A DNA stretch of 64,000 nt from Verrucomicrobiota bacterium (GTDB lineage: Bacteria > Verrucomicrobiota > Lentisphaeria > JABSQK01 > JAJFLO01), in the NCBI GenBank assembly GCA_021772635.1, contig JAJFLP010000080.1, forward strand, positions 1 through 64,000. Reading direction: 5' to 3'. The notes beneath the pieces were generated by a model. The model searched no databases, had not been told where the DNA came from, and worked only from the letters and a program-made list of their open reading frames with translations. Positions 1 through 8,497 of this stretch are shown piece by piece (position 1 is the first letter of the stretch; the number at the start of each line of letters is the position of its first letter). The position numbers and the translations under genes were made by a program.

Positions 1-23
1 CTTAAACCGGTTTAGGCTGTTTT

Positions 24-116
24 TAATGTAGGAGGCTGCTCCCGCAGGCGATCTTATTTTTTTCGGTATCGTTCCGAAATAATCGTTATCGCCTGCGGGA
101 GCAGCCTCCTACATTA
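24..116. repeat. 29-bp perfect inverted repeat with nested hairpin
   Basis: Arms 24-52 and 88-116 are exact reverse complements over 29 bp. The 35-nt loop holds a second short inverted repeat, TTTCGG at 61-66 and CCGAAA at 74-79. The arm core GGAGGCTGCTCCCGCAGGC is itself nearly palindromic, as in REP-type bacterial repeats. No other copy is seen in the window. Confidence 0.85.
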
Positions 117-151
117 GGGCTACCTGGAACCCAAGTTTCCTATTATATTAA

Positions 152-170
152 CCGGGCCGGCACGGCCCGG
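152..170. other. GC-rich 8-bp hairpin
   Basis: CCGGGCCG (152-159) pairs perfectly with CGGCCCGG (163-170) around a 3-nt loop. AT-rich sequence lies on its left (141-150), so it could act as a terminator for minus-strand transcription, but no minus-strand gene ends here inside the window. Confidence 0.5.
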
Positions 171-215
171 CAGGATCTCTAATAATCCAAAGAACTTTCA
201 CGGAAAAGTCCAAAT

Positions 216-255
216 TTGTACACATTAAAATTGGCGCGTTCATTTTTGTACACAA
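216..255. repeat. Direct repeat of TTTGTACACA, possible IS end or operator
   Basis: TTTGTACACA occurs at about 216-225 and again at about 245-254, in the same orientation. Multiple direct repeats starting with TGT near a terminus are typical of IS21-family ends, and TGTACA is also a common operator core. No transposase gene is visible. The rest of 256-525 shows nothing recognisable apart from the ribosome binding site of the next gene. Confidence 0.35.
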
Positions 256-525
256 CCTGCTCCCGATTATGTATCTATCAGCCAAAACCTAATGGGTTCC
301 CGCACTTGGCCCCGTTTCTGCTACAATATCTGCCTATTCAGACTGCACGCAGTCGACTTTTCGACGATCTCTTATCACTGTAGGCAAAGATTTTAGAAAA
401 CTTGTCGAAAACCTGACTGGAATTAGTATACATGAATATCGCTGGACGGAAATGCTACCGGCTTACTTAGCTACGAAGCACTTTTGAACCGCGCAACTCT
501 AAATTCTGATAATTCGGAGGTTGAT

Positions 526-1812
526 ATGGGAGTGTTGTACTCACGAAAGCTTATTACTGCGGGTCATCGAATGTCGGCGGTACTATGGATAACTATTCTA
601 GCTGTATCACTGGTAACATTCGAGGCGACCGCTGACGGCTTTAGAAATCCGCCGCATAGTTCTGTTGGAACGGTGCGTATTAGTGGTAAAGCGTATTCTG
701 GAGACGCTTCGGCTGTTACGCATAATCCGGCTAACCTCGCAGAATTAAACGAGAAGTCAGCCATTATTTCGAACGCCGCGTTATATGGCCCTCTAGAGTT
801 TGAGTCAACGGGGGGCGCGAAAGAAGGAACTCGTGATAATTGGGTAATTCTACCGAATCTCTTCTCGGCGTGGCCGTTGGGCGGGGAAAAAGAAATAGTT
901 GCAGGATTAGGTATTACGACTCCATTCGGGCAGTCGACGCGTTGGAATCGCACGAGTGCACTGCAGTATTCTTCCCCGTACTTCGCTGGAATGAAGCTGA
1001 TTAACTTCAATCCATCATTAGGGTTGAAATTCAATGATTCGATCCTCTTTGGACTCGGACTCGATATTTTCTACTCCGAGTTGACAACACATCAGTTAAT
1101 CAACTGGGATTCTGCCGCGATGGTACCTCCCGGCACACTGCCGGACGGTCGAATCAGGACGGAAGGTGACGGTATTGGGCACGGGTATAACCTTGGTTTG
1201 ACGTGGTTGATAGATGAGCGCCAGCGCATCGGCCTGACCTATCGCTCTCAGGTATCGGTTAATTACGATGGGGATTTTCGTGTGAGTAATAATCCCGGTC
1301 TGCCGATAGCAAGTAAAAGTGATTTCGAGACAGATATAGACTTCCCTGTGATTCTCGGCATCGGCTACGGTCTAAAAATCAATGATGATATCCGGATCGA
1401 GGTGGATGCGGAATGGGCAGAGCACTCGACATTCGACAAATTCTCTTTCGATCTTGGCGCCAATAACGGCACCCCACTAGCCGCACCGATCAGGCAGGAT
1501 TGGAAGAACAATTGGACTTTTGGGTTGAGTGCCGACTGGCAGGTATCGGAACTCTGGATGCTCCGATTCGGCTATCTTTATGTTGAGTCACCGATCCCGG
1601 ATAAGACCCTGCTCGCAGTATTACCCGACCTGGACAGAAACGTCCTATCTCTAGGGGCGGAGTACGTAAAAGATAAACATACAGTTAATGTCGGATACTC
1701 GTATTTGCTGGGCGATAGCCGAAAAGTAGATGACAATCAAAATCCAGCCTTTAACGGCAAGTATGAAGGGACCTCTCACATGTTCGCACTTTCATACAAC
1801 TACTCTTTCTAA
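526..1812 (+). CDS. OmpP1/FadL-family outer membrane channel
   Basis: Outer-membrane beta-barrel of the FadL/TodX family, which carries long-chain fatty acids or other hydrophobic compounds across the outer membrane. The start at 526 has GGAGG at 516-520 with a 5-nt gap and is followed by a signal peptide (hydrophobic about residues 16-34, ending near ADG). An in-frame upstream TTG at 484 is less likely. The mature N-terminus has the family pattern of a Gly-rich stretch followed by HNPANLAELN. The rest is alternating amphipathic strands ending in an aromatic-rich strand with terminal Phe. The 428-aa length is normal. The receiver-kinase gene starts 30 bp downstream and may be co-transcribed. 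The substrate cannot be told from sequence. Confidence 0.88.
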   Translation: MGVLYSRKLITAGHRMSAVLWITILAVSLVTFEATADGFRNPPHSSVGTVRISGKAYSGDASAVTHNPANLAELNEKSAIISNAALYGPLEFESTGGAKEGTRDNWVILPNLFSAWPLGGEKEIVAGLGITTPFGQSTRWNRTSALQYSSPYFAGMKLINFNPSLGLKFNDSILFGLGLDIFYSELTTHQLINWDSAAMVPPGTLPDGRIRTEGDGIGHGYNLGLTWLIDERQRIGLTYRSQVSVNYDGDFRVSNNPGLPIASKSDFETDIDFPVILGIGYGLKINDDIRIEVDAEWAEHSTFDKFSFDLGANNGTPLAAPIRQDWKNNWTFGLSADWQVSELWMLRFGYLYVESPIPDKTLLAVLPDLDRNVLSLGAEYVKDKHTVNVGYSYLLGDSRKVDDNQNPAFNGKYEGTSHMFALSYNYSF

Positions 1813-1842
1813 AGAAACCCCGTGTAAAGGAGGAAGTTAAAT

Positions 1843-3009
1843 ATGGATACGCTATCATTATTACCTTCGATTCTCGTTGTAGATGATATGCTGGGCCCGC
1901 GCGAAAGTTTGCGGATTCTGCTGAAATACGACTTTCATGTTCATTGCGCGTCATCGGTAGACGAAGGAATCGAAATACTGAAGGACGTTAATCCAGAGTT
2001 AATCGTATTGGATATAAACATGCCCGGGAAAAACGGATTAGACGGTCTCAAAGCGATTCGTGATATCGACCGGAACGTTGCTATCGTGATGCTCACCGGC
2101 TACGGTTGCCTTGAAACGGCTCAGAAGGCAATGCGACTAGGCGCCAACGACTATATCAATAAACCGTTTGACACCAACGAAATGCAGCAACTTGTAAAGC
2201 GCAGCGTTGAATATACAAGACTCGCCCGCCGCCGGGAGTTGGCAAAGAAGAAGATGGAACAGCTGAATCAGCGTCTGGAAATAGAGATATCAAGTACCAA
2301 AGGAATGGCGGAGCTAGGGCAGATGTCTGCTGAGTTCGTTCACGATCTTCGCAGTCCGTTGACCGGAATTCACGGATTCGTCTCCCTGATATCGCACGAA
2401 ATTCAGCAGACCGAGAAGCTGCAGGGTGATCAATTAGATTTAACTAAGGAATATTTGACATTCATTGAAAAAGAGATTAACCGCTGCTACGAACTGAGCG
2501 CCATGTGGCAGGATTTGAATGATAAAAAACGCAGAAGTTCGGATGAGTTTTCAATTTCTGAACTGATCTATGATTTAGTCGCCGGAATTAACGCGGCCCA
2601 ACAGAATAACAACATCAAGGTTGAATTCGACCTTGATGTGGATGAGATCGCCATTATCGCTGACAAGGTGCAAATTTCAAGGGCGCTCAACAATATCTTA
2701 AACAACGCCGTGCAATCTTTCACCGATGCGGATGGCACGATTCAAGTATCGTGTAAGATTAGCGGCGACGATGTCGAGATTGATATTACGGATAGCGGTT
2801 GTGGGATTGAACAGGAGAAGCTGGATCAGATTTTTCAACCGTACTTCACAACTAAAGAAGTCTCCAAGGGAACCGGGCTTGGACTTTACATTGTCAAGAA
2901 GACGATTGAGAATCATTCTGGTGCTATTTTGGTTAAGAGCGTACCGAATGGCGGAACTACATTCAATATTCGGATCCCGCTGGCTGCGCGACAGTTGAAA
3001 GCTGTATAA
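1843..3009 (+). CDS. Receiver domain-histidine kinase hybrid
   Basis: Two-component signalling protein with the receiver placed first. Residues 8-125 form a REC domain with acidic pocket D14/D15, phospho-acceptor D57 and K107. A short helical linker leads to a HisKA-type helix with H167 in FVHDLRSP, then a HATPase_c domain with an N box (NNILNNAVQSF), DSGCGI and GTGLGL. There are no membrane segments, so it is cytoplasmic and probably takes phosphate or a signal from a partner protein. AGGAGG at 1828-1833 lies 9 nt before the ATG. The last codons and the stop fall inside a dispersed repeat (see 2994-3116), so the extreme C-terminus (KAV) may be repeat-derived. Confidence 0.9.
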   Translation: MDTLSLLPSILVVDDMLGPRESLRILLKYDFHVHCASSVDEGIEILKDVNPELIVLDINMPGKNGLDGLKAIRDIDRNVAIVMLTGYGCLETAQKAMRLGANDYINKPFDTNEMQQLVKRSVEYTRLARRRELAKKKMEQLNQRLEIEISSTKGMAELGQMSAEFVHDLRSPLTGIHGFVSLISHEIQQTEKLQGDQLDLTKEYLTFIEKEINRCYELSAMWQDLNDKKRRSSDEFSISELIYDLVAGINAAQQNNNIKVEFDLDVDEIAIIADKVQISRALNNILNNAVQSFTDADGTIQVSCKISGDDVEIDITDSGCGIEQEKLDQIFQPYFTTKEVSKGTGLGLYIVKKTIENHSGAILVKSVPNGGTTFNIRIPLAARQLKAV

Positions 3010-3116
3010 TTTTTGGTCCGGATTACCCGAGACTCTTCCCGCACGAGCGGACTCCGATAATGCGGAGAGACGGCTTAAAATTCGCTACCTAACCGGAATA
3101 ATTCATCGGTATTCTG
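2994..3116 (+). repeat. Mosaic palindromic element, copy 1 (forward)
   Basis: Degenerate start (GAAAGCTGTATAATTTTTGG, compared with GCAAGCAGTACAATTTTTGG elsewhere), then the GGTCCG block, the CCGCACGAGCGG block and the GCGGAGAGACGGCTT block. The element begins before the stop codon of the kinase gene and supplies it. It is followed directly by another repeat at 3117. Confidence 0.75.
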
Positions 3117-3239
3117 CTACGAGCCCTAATCTCTGCTCAATTAAGCCGAATATTGGACATATCCAACGAAATGTCGGGAGAAAATGAGATAATTCGGCAT
3201 TTTTGCAGTCGATTCGGTTAAAGCCCGACAGGCTCGTAG
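3117..3239. repeat. CTACGAGCC-ended repeat, copy A
   Basis: A 123-bp unit bounded by perfect 9-bp terminal inverted repeats, CTACGAGCC (3117-3125) and GGCTCGTAG (3231-3239). Its right half (about 3168-3233) matches the reverse complement of 27256-27325, with a shared core around TTTTTGCAGTCGATTCGG. Confidence 0.7.
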
Positions 3240-3245
3240 GCGTAG

Positions 3246-3394
3246 AATAAGCGAACTTTCCGATTCGTAATCTTAATCTTACTCGTAATCGTAATCTTTC
3301 TGGTTTTTCGAGGTGAGATTTGGAAAGGGATTGCGATTATGATTATGATTACGAAGAAGATCCAACGAAAAGTTCGCTGGATTTGGGCCTAGAA
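3246..3394 (+). repeat. GTAATC-rich inverted-repeat element, copy a
   Basis: Bounded by AGCGAACTTT (from 3250) and its complement AAAGTTCGCT (to 3378). Inside are several GTAATC/GATTAC hexamers on opposite arms and a central segment TCTGGTTTTTCGAGG. It ends in GGATTTGGGCCTAGA, which recurs near 27330. Other copies lie at 20851, 38346 and 56474. About 80 bp of unremarkable sequence remain before the next gene. Confidence 0.8.
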
Positions 3395-3475
3395 TCTCTA
3401 AACACGGTTTATGAAAGTTGATTTCGTTTTGAATTCAGATGAATTGAAAGTAAATCCGCTAGTGGGCTCCGCCAA

Positions 3476-5092
3476 ATGAGTGACCAACCGTTATCGCTGG
3501 CAATACGAGATTGGCAGGCTGCAATTGGGGATCAATTTGTAGTCGTGGGCGACGGTATAGCACAAGGCTACAGTAACAACGTCAGTCAGTTCACTAAAGA
3601 GATCCCCGCCGTATTAAAGCCTGCGTCAGCCGATGAAGTTCAGAAGATTGTCGCGATAGCTAATCGCTACAAGATACCCGTTTACCCGATCAGTTGCGGG
3701 AAGAACTGGGGTCTCGGGTCGTGCCTCCCGGTCCAGGACGGCAATGTCATCGTTGACTTGCGGCGAATGAATCGGATCCATGAGGTGAATATCCACTATG
3801 GCTATGCGGTCATAGAACCCGGCGTTACCCAGGAACAATTGTATTTACATCTAAAAGAAAACAACCTCCCCCTGCTAATGAACGTGACCGGGTCAGGGTT
3901 ACAGTCCAGCGTCATCGGGAACGCTCTTGAACGGGGTATCGGATATTTCTCAAGTCGCGCTGACACGCTGTCGGGTATCGAGGTAGTACTCGGAAATGGA
4001 GATATCGTTACCTCAGGATTCGGCCACTACCCGAACTCTCAAGTTCGCTACAGCAGTCGTCACGGAATCGGCCCGGGTCTGGACGGGTTATTTTACCAGT
4101 CAAACTACGGTATCGTTACGTCTGCCGGAATCTCGTTAATGCCTAAGAAAGCAGCGCATATTACGATGATAGCCAGCCTTGAAGCCGAAGTAAATCTTCC
4201 ACATTTAGTCGATAAGCTGGCTAAATTAACGCGTCACGGTTTAATCCAATCCATCACCCATATCGGGAATCGGAACAGGACCGAAATCACGCTGTGCCCA
4301 CTGATATTCGAAAACCTCCGGTCTCAAGATCCGGACAAAAGCAACGAAGAGATTCTCAGCGAAACAAAGAGGATATTCGAACTTGGCGGATTTACGTCCT
4401 GGAGTGCTGTGGCGGGAATACAGGGAACTAAAGGGTACCTAAAAAATATTCGCCGCGATATTTGTCAGGCCCTTCGCGGCATTGCCAAAGTTAAATTTAT
4501 CGATGATAGCGCACTTTCACTGGCTCAAACACTTACAAAGTTATCCTCAATACTTCCCTCGAGTAAACGTCATAAGGCGTTGCTCTACGCGATCAAGCCG
4601 TTATACGAACTATCAAAGGGCATCCCGACTGATGCCGCGTTAAAAAGTGTGTATTGGCCTATCGAAGGTCCCGACGGCCTTCAGTCACAGGATCCCGATC
4701 AAAGTAGTTCAGGGCTATTGTACTGCCTCCCGTTCGTGCCTCTTAGCGGATCCGTCGCACAAAGTGTCATTTCCCGAACGGAAACCGTATTAAAAACGTT
4801 CGAATTCATTCCGTATGTAACGTTGAATATAATTGATTCCAAGGTTCTGGAGTGTGTAATTTCGATCGCTTTCGACCGGCGCAATCCGGAGCGCATCCAA
4901 GCGGCGCATGAATGTATTTCCCAACTTGAGGATGACCTAATCGCCGAAGGACATTTTCCCTACCGTGTGGGCATTCAATCGATGCCTAAAGTTGTTTCCG
5001 GAGGTGATACGTTCTGGCAGACCGTCCGGGCTCTTAAAAACGTACTTGACCCCAATAATATTATTGCGCCTGGACGGTATAATCTTAAATAG
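3476..5092 (+). CDS. FAD-linked oxidase, vanillyl-alcohol oxidase / p-cresol hydroxylase type
   Basis: Flavoprotein of the VAO/PCMH family, which oxidises para-substituted phenols or similar alcohols. The N-terminal half has the PCMH-type FAD domain: PAVLKPASADEVQKIV, then PISCGKNWGLGS, then the pyrophosphate-binding GPGLDGLFYQSNYGIVT around residues 200-218. The C-terminus ends with the family DPNNIIAPGRY signature. Length (538 aa) fits. VAO-family enzymes pass electrons to O2 or to a cytochrome c partner. No small cytochrome subunit gene is adjacent, but multiheme cytochromes lie downstream on the other strand. The ATG at 3476 has no clear ribosome binding site. The substrate is unknown. 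Confidence 0.85.
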   Translation: MSDQPLSLAIRDWQAAIGDQFVVVGDGIAQGYSNNVSQFTKEIPAVLKPASADEVQKIVAIANRYKIPVYPISCGKNWGLGSCLPVQDGNVIVDLRRMNRIHEVNIHYGYAVIEPGVTQEQLYLHLKENNLPLLMNVTGSGLQSSVIGNALERGIGYFSSRADTLSGIEVVLGNGDIVTSGFGHYPNSQVRYSSRHGIGPGLDGLFYQSNYGIVTSAGISLMPKKAAHITMIASLEAEVNLPHLVDKLAKLTRHGLIQSITHIGNRNRTEITLCPLIFENLRSQDPDKSNEEILSETKRIFELGGFTSWSAVAGIQGTKGYLKNIRRDICQALRGIAKVKFIDDSALSLAQTLTKLSSILPSSKRHKALLYAIKPLYELSKGIPTDAALKSVYWPIEGPDGLQSQDPDQSSSGLLYCLPFVPLSGSVAQSVISRTETVLKTFEFIPYVTLNIIDSKVLECVISIAFDRRNPERIQAAHECISQLEDDLIAEGHFPYRVGIQSMPKVVSGGDTFWQTVRALKNVLDPNNIIAPGRYNLK

Positions 5093-5220
5093 AATTTCAC
5101 TGTGATTTAATAGAAGATCCCAAATCAACAGGTTTTGCCAATAGATAGCCTCAAAACTTCGGGGAACGAATGGCGCCACTTCCCTCTGCGACATGAAGGT
5201 TCACTAGTTCAGGATGGGAA

Positions 5221-5988
5221 TTATTTAGTGTCTGGAACTTTTACTTCCCTGGAATCCAACGGCTTGAAAAAAAGTGTATTTACTGGAGCAACAAACCGGA
5301 TGTTCGATACGGTTCCGGAGCCTAAATTACCGTGAATACCGTCCCTCTTAGAGAAATGGCCGAACTGCCATTTGGTCGCCACTCGGATGCCGTCAACTTC
5401 CTCAAAGTCCTTGTAGACGATACCATGCGGTTCCTTTTCGGCCATTGCCAGGGCCTGGCCGTAGGTCACAATATACCCCATCCCCTTGAGTAAAAAATTT
5501 CCCCTGTCCACGTAGAGAAAGTACCAGTCATCCGGCGTGTCACCCGCAGTCGGTGAAAATGTCTGGGTAGCGCTCCAATACGTGTATTTCCCCCATTCCG
5601 AAATCTTGAAATCGGTCAGAAATGTACCATGACCACGAATCTTAAACGGAGCAGCAATAAACCAGGGCCACGTCAGAACATGAAATCGGGGCATAGCAAA
5701 TTTTAGATCGGCAGGACTTACCCAACACGTAACGCCGTCGAATACAACAGTTCCGCCGGCGTTCAAATCTAAACGCGCACGCGGACCGTTGGTTTCGAAG
5801 GATATAACACCGGCAACAACAGTGTCTCCACCGAATTCAATATCCAATTCGGCTTGCAACATCCGGGAGTCAACCCACCGATCCAGACCGTGTGCCCGAT
5901 CGACGTACCTAAGAATTGTCTCGTTGTGATTGGGCCCTGCATATAAAGTGGATGCTAACGAGAGAAGAAGAAAGAGTAAACAACGCAT
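5221..5988 (-). CDS. Exported hypothetical protein, LolA-like fold possible
   Basis: 255 aa with a clear signal peptide (MRCLLFLLLSLASTLYAG), so periplasmic or outer-membrane associated. The rest is beta-rich with many Trp/Tyr, including DRWVDSRMLQAELDIEFGG and FEEVDGIRVATKW. The pattern resembles proteins with a LolA/LolB-like half-barrel that bind lipid or other hydrophobic ligands, but I do not recognise a specific family. It follows the FHA gene by 53 bp on the same strand and is the last gene of the minus-strand run that includes the cytochrome cluster. Confidence 0.6.
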   Translation of the reverse strand: MRCLLFLLLSLASTLYAGPNHNETILRYVDRAHGLDRWVDSRMLQAELDIEFGGDTVVAGVISFETNGPRARLDLNAGGTVVFDGVTCWVSPADLKFAMPRFHVLTWPWFIAAPFKIRGHGTFLTDFKISEWGKYTYWSATQTFSPTAGDTPDDWYFLYVDRGNFLLKGMGYIVTYGQALAMAEKEPHGIVYKDFEEVDGIRVATKWQFGHFSKRDGIHGNLGSGTVSNIRFVAPVNTLFFKPLDSREVKVPDTK

Positions 5989-6041
5989 GGGAAACCTAAT
6001 ATGGACGACTGCAAGCGATTGTGCTGGGTATACAAACGGGT

Positions 6042-8156
6042 TTACGACGATATTTCACGCTGCAGGGTGCTCATCGTGGTGGAATCACCGCCTTTTTTAT
6101 TCCCGTCTTCCGAACTTACTTCCGCATCACCGTCTTGCACGGGGGACGAACTTATCGGTAGCGCAACCCAGTTTTTATTGTCATACTTTCCGCGGCGTAG
6201 AACTTTTCCGCAATAATACGTACCATTTGTCGAACCGAGGTCTATGAGATACCAATTCCCTTTGTTATGGACGATTGCGCTATGCCGACGCGAAATCCCG
6301 GCCGCGCCTTTAAGGTGAATATCATTTGTTGGCAATCGTCCAATGGCGACGGATCTTTGCGCCTGCGTTTTATTAAATTTCCAATCCTTTCCATCAACCG
6401 TTACTTTGACTTCGTCATTTGCTATCGTAAATCGACAAACGATCTTGGACATAAGGAAATGGCCAGGCGTTTTCTCAGCGACATCAACACTTCGATCACT
6501 CTCACGAGCAGACTCCAATTCCGCGTGCGAGACCTTTCTAATCATCGTAAAAAACGGCGGGGAACCGGCAGAAGGCCACCGCTTTTCAACATCCTCAGGA
6601 TCCGGCTCCTTATGCAATAGCCTGAGCGCAGACGCAAGTAAAATCTTTCCGGACCCTTTGGTATCGATTATCCCGTCAACCGGCCCTTTGATCGCGTAGT
6701 TGGACGCACGAAACCACATTTGAATCTTGTTATTGTCGAGTTTCTCCAGCGTGTAGTAATAATTTTTGTAATTGATGTGAAACTGAACGTAAGATCCAAC
6801 GCAAAAATCTGAATCGCTGTTCAGATCAAACTCTTCAACATCGTACCCAAGAACTGATATTAATTTCGTATCAATGCCTTGGTACGGATTCGTCATCGAA
6901 ACTGAAGTTACCTTCCCATCCGTGGTGGACGATCCTTCGCGAGGCTTGACCGGGCAATGTTCCATGATCGTCGGAACGAAATCCATTTCATCCTTGAAAT
7001 CTTCCTCGACCGTTTCAGGGGCTCCACGGCCCTGGTCGGGGATAGCGTCCTCTCGTTCGTCTTCACTCTGGGAAACATTTACGACGGTCGCACTCGATTC
7101 AACCGGGGTTAAACCGAGGGCGTTCGCCGCATCCGGATTCATTCGAATTGCCAGGAGATCACTTTCCGAAATCAGTTTTGCATCGGTCGCAAACTTGGAC
7201 AGTGCCTTGGAAAGCTCGCTCCGGCGATCAATTGAATCTTCAGCGGCCTTAATCCGATTCCTCGCCGTATTCAGTATATGTGCCCGCCATCGGAGACGGA
7301 CTGCGAAAACGAACTTGTTGAAAAAATTCCCCTGCGGTTGAATATATACGTCATCAGGGTCAACGATCGGATAAAAATATTCGGACCAGAATCTACCGAT
7401 AAACCCCATGACGTCGGGCATTTTAAGATCGTGAATCTCCGTTTCCAAGACATCAGTTTTTAACCAGCTGTCCAGGAATCGCTGGAACCAGAAATCGCGC
7501 CACATCCGCTTATGTAACTCTTCCTGTATCTGAATAAACAACCCCTGATTCGAGCGAATCCGCACTAGAAGCCTGAATCGCTGGCTCATGAGCCCCCGCA
7601 ATAGCCATTCCTGCCATTCGAAGTCCTTTAAGCGTATTGTTCCCGCAACTGTTTGGCGATGGGCAATGGTCAAGCACCGCTCATTTGTTGCTAACGCTTC
7701 AATACCTGCCCGCACCTGCCTCTCAACCGAATCACCCTCTAATACGCGGAGAAAGCGTTTATCCGCTTCCGATGAAAACAGGCTTGGGGCTGCGTTGTAT
7801 ATCAATTCTGCAGCCACAATAAGCGAATCACCGCATTCAACGTTCCAACGATCTACTTTTCCGCCCGCCAATGATGCCTTCGGGACGCCCAGGCTCTTGC
7901 GGCCATGCTCGGCGGCGTAGACAGGTACATACAATCGTTCCTTGATCTCCTTGGCCGCAAATCTATGCCGACGTATATACTTAATCAAACTACCGAGGTC
8001 GTGCTCGTCGCCGAGCGATGATTTCGCATCAGATACGAATTGATTCGCGACGTAAAGCAATGGCGATAACACGAAAATATCGCCTAAGTCTGATTCACTT
8101 GAGACCAATACACCGACTTGGGAATCAAGTTTAGTTATCTTTTTTTTAGAACTCAT
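6042..8156 (-). CDS. Large protein with C-terminal FHA domain
   Basis: 704 aa, no signal peptide or obvious membrane segment. The C-terminal region (about 585-670) is a good FHA domain with IGR near 605, SRRH near 622 and STNGT near 641, the residues that contact phosphothreonine peptides in this family. The first about 430 residues are helical, rich in Arg, Trp and Leu, and unrecognised. Residues about 370-430 are acidic and probably disordered. A second globular part precedes the FHA domain. Two neighbouring redox proteins also carry FHA domains, so this may be a scaffold or regulator of that module. The ATG has only a weak ribosome binding site. Confidence 0.75.
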   Translation of the reverse strand: MSSKKKITKLDSQVGVLVSSESDLGDIFVLSPLLYVANQFVSDAKSSLGDEHDLGSLIKYIRRHRFAAKEIKERLYVPVYAAEHGRKSLGVPKASLAGGKVDRWNVECGDSLIVAAELIYNAAPSLFSSEADKRFLRVLEGDSVERQVRAGIEALATNERCLTIAHRQTVAGTIRLKDFEWQEWLLRGLMSQRFRLLVRIRSNQGLFIQIQEELHKRMWRDFWFQRFLDSWLKTDVLETEIHDLKMPDVMGFIGRFWSEYFYPIVDPDDVYIQPQGNFFNKFVFAVRLRWRAHILNTARNRIKAAEDSIDRRSELSKALSKFATDAKLISESDLLAIRMNPDAANALGLTPVESSATVVNVSQSEDEREDAIPDQGRGAPETVEEDFKDEMDFVPTIMEHCPVKPREGSSTTDGKVTSVSMTNPYQGIDTKLISVLGYDVEEFDLNSDSDFCVGSYVQFHINYKNYYYTLEKLDNNKIQMWFRASNYAIKGPVDGIIDTKGSGKILLASALRLLHKEPDPEDVEKRWPSAGSPPFFTMIRKVSHAELESARESDRSVDVAEKTPGHFLMSKIVCRFTIANDEVKVTVDGKDWKFNKTQAQRSVAIGRLPTNDIHLKGAAGISRRHSAIVHNKGNWYLIDLGSTNGTYYCGKVLRRGKYDNKNWVALPISSSPVQDGDAEVSSEDGNKKGGDSTTMSTLQREISS

Positions 8157-8497
8157 CCTGCAACCGTCTTAACTCCATTGATTTCGCGAGTGTTTACCGC
8201 CTATTTGGAGCCCGCTGGAAAACGTCTTCCGTGCGCGGCTCGCAGTACTTTCTTAAACCGGGGTCTAACCAGCAGTACGATAGTTCTCGATTACCAGTTA
8301 TAGCAAGTAGCTTAATTCGTAAAATAACTAATAAATACTCAAACGGCGAAAAAGTACTTCAAACTCACGAGAAAATCGTGGTTGTGATAGATTACTATTG
8401 GACGGAAGAAGCTGTACCGGATCAAGGGTCCGGTTGGAAATCGTTTACACTTCTACATTTGCGTTTTTGGAATCCAACGGATTCCAGTCAATAGACG
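8157..8497. other. Intergenic gap inside cytochrome cluster
   Basis: 341 bp without a supported gene. A 6-bp hairpin is visible (ACCGGA 8416-8421 with TCCGGT 8429-8434) but lacks a T-run on either side. A short open frame on the plus strand has no coding character. Confidence 0.5.

Noticed and set aside
484-525. TTG start for the FadL gene
   Set aside because: The ATG at 526 has a strong ribosome binding site and places the signal peptide correctly.
3261-3355. GTAATC tandem words as a CRISPR array
   Set aside because: The units are 6 bp with no spacers of constant length and are arranged as an inverted repeat.
5135-5335. 66-aa plus-strand open frame after the flavin oxidase
   Set aside because: It overlaps the 3' end of the opposite-strand exported protein and shows no features.
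8231-8494. 87-aa plus-strand open frame in the cytochrome cluster gap
   Set aside because: No domain, no ribosome binding site, and opposite to the operon direction.
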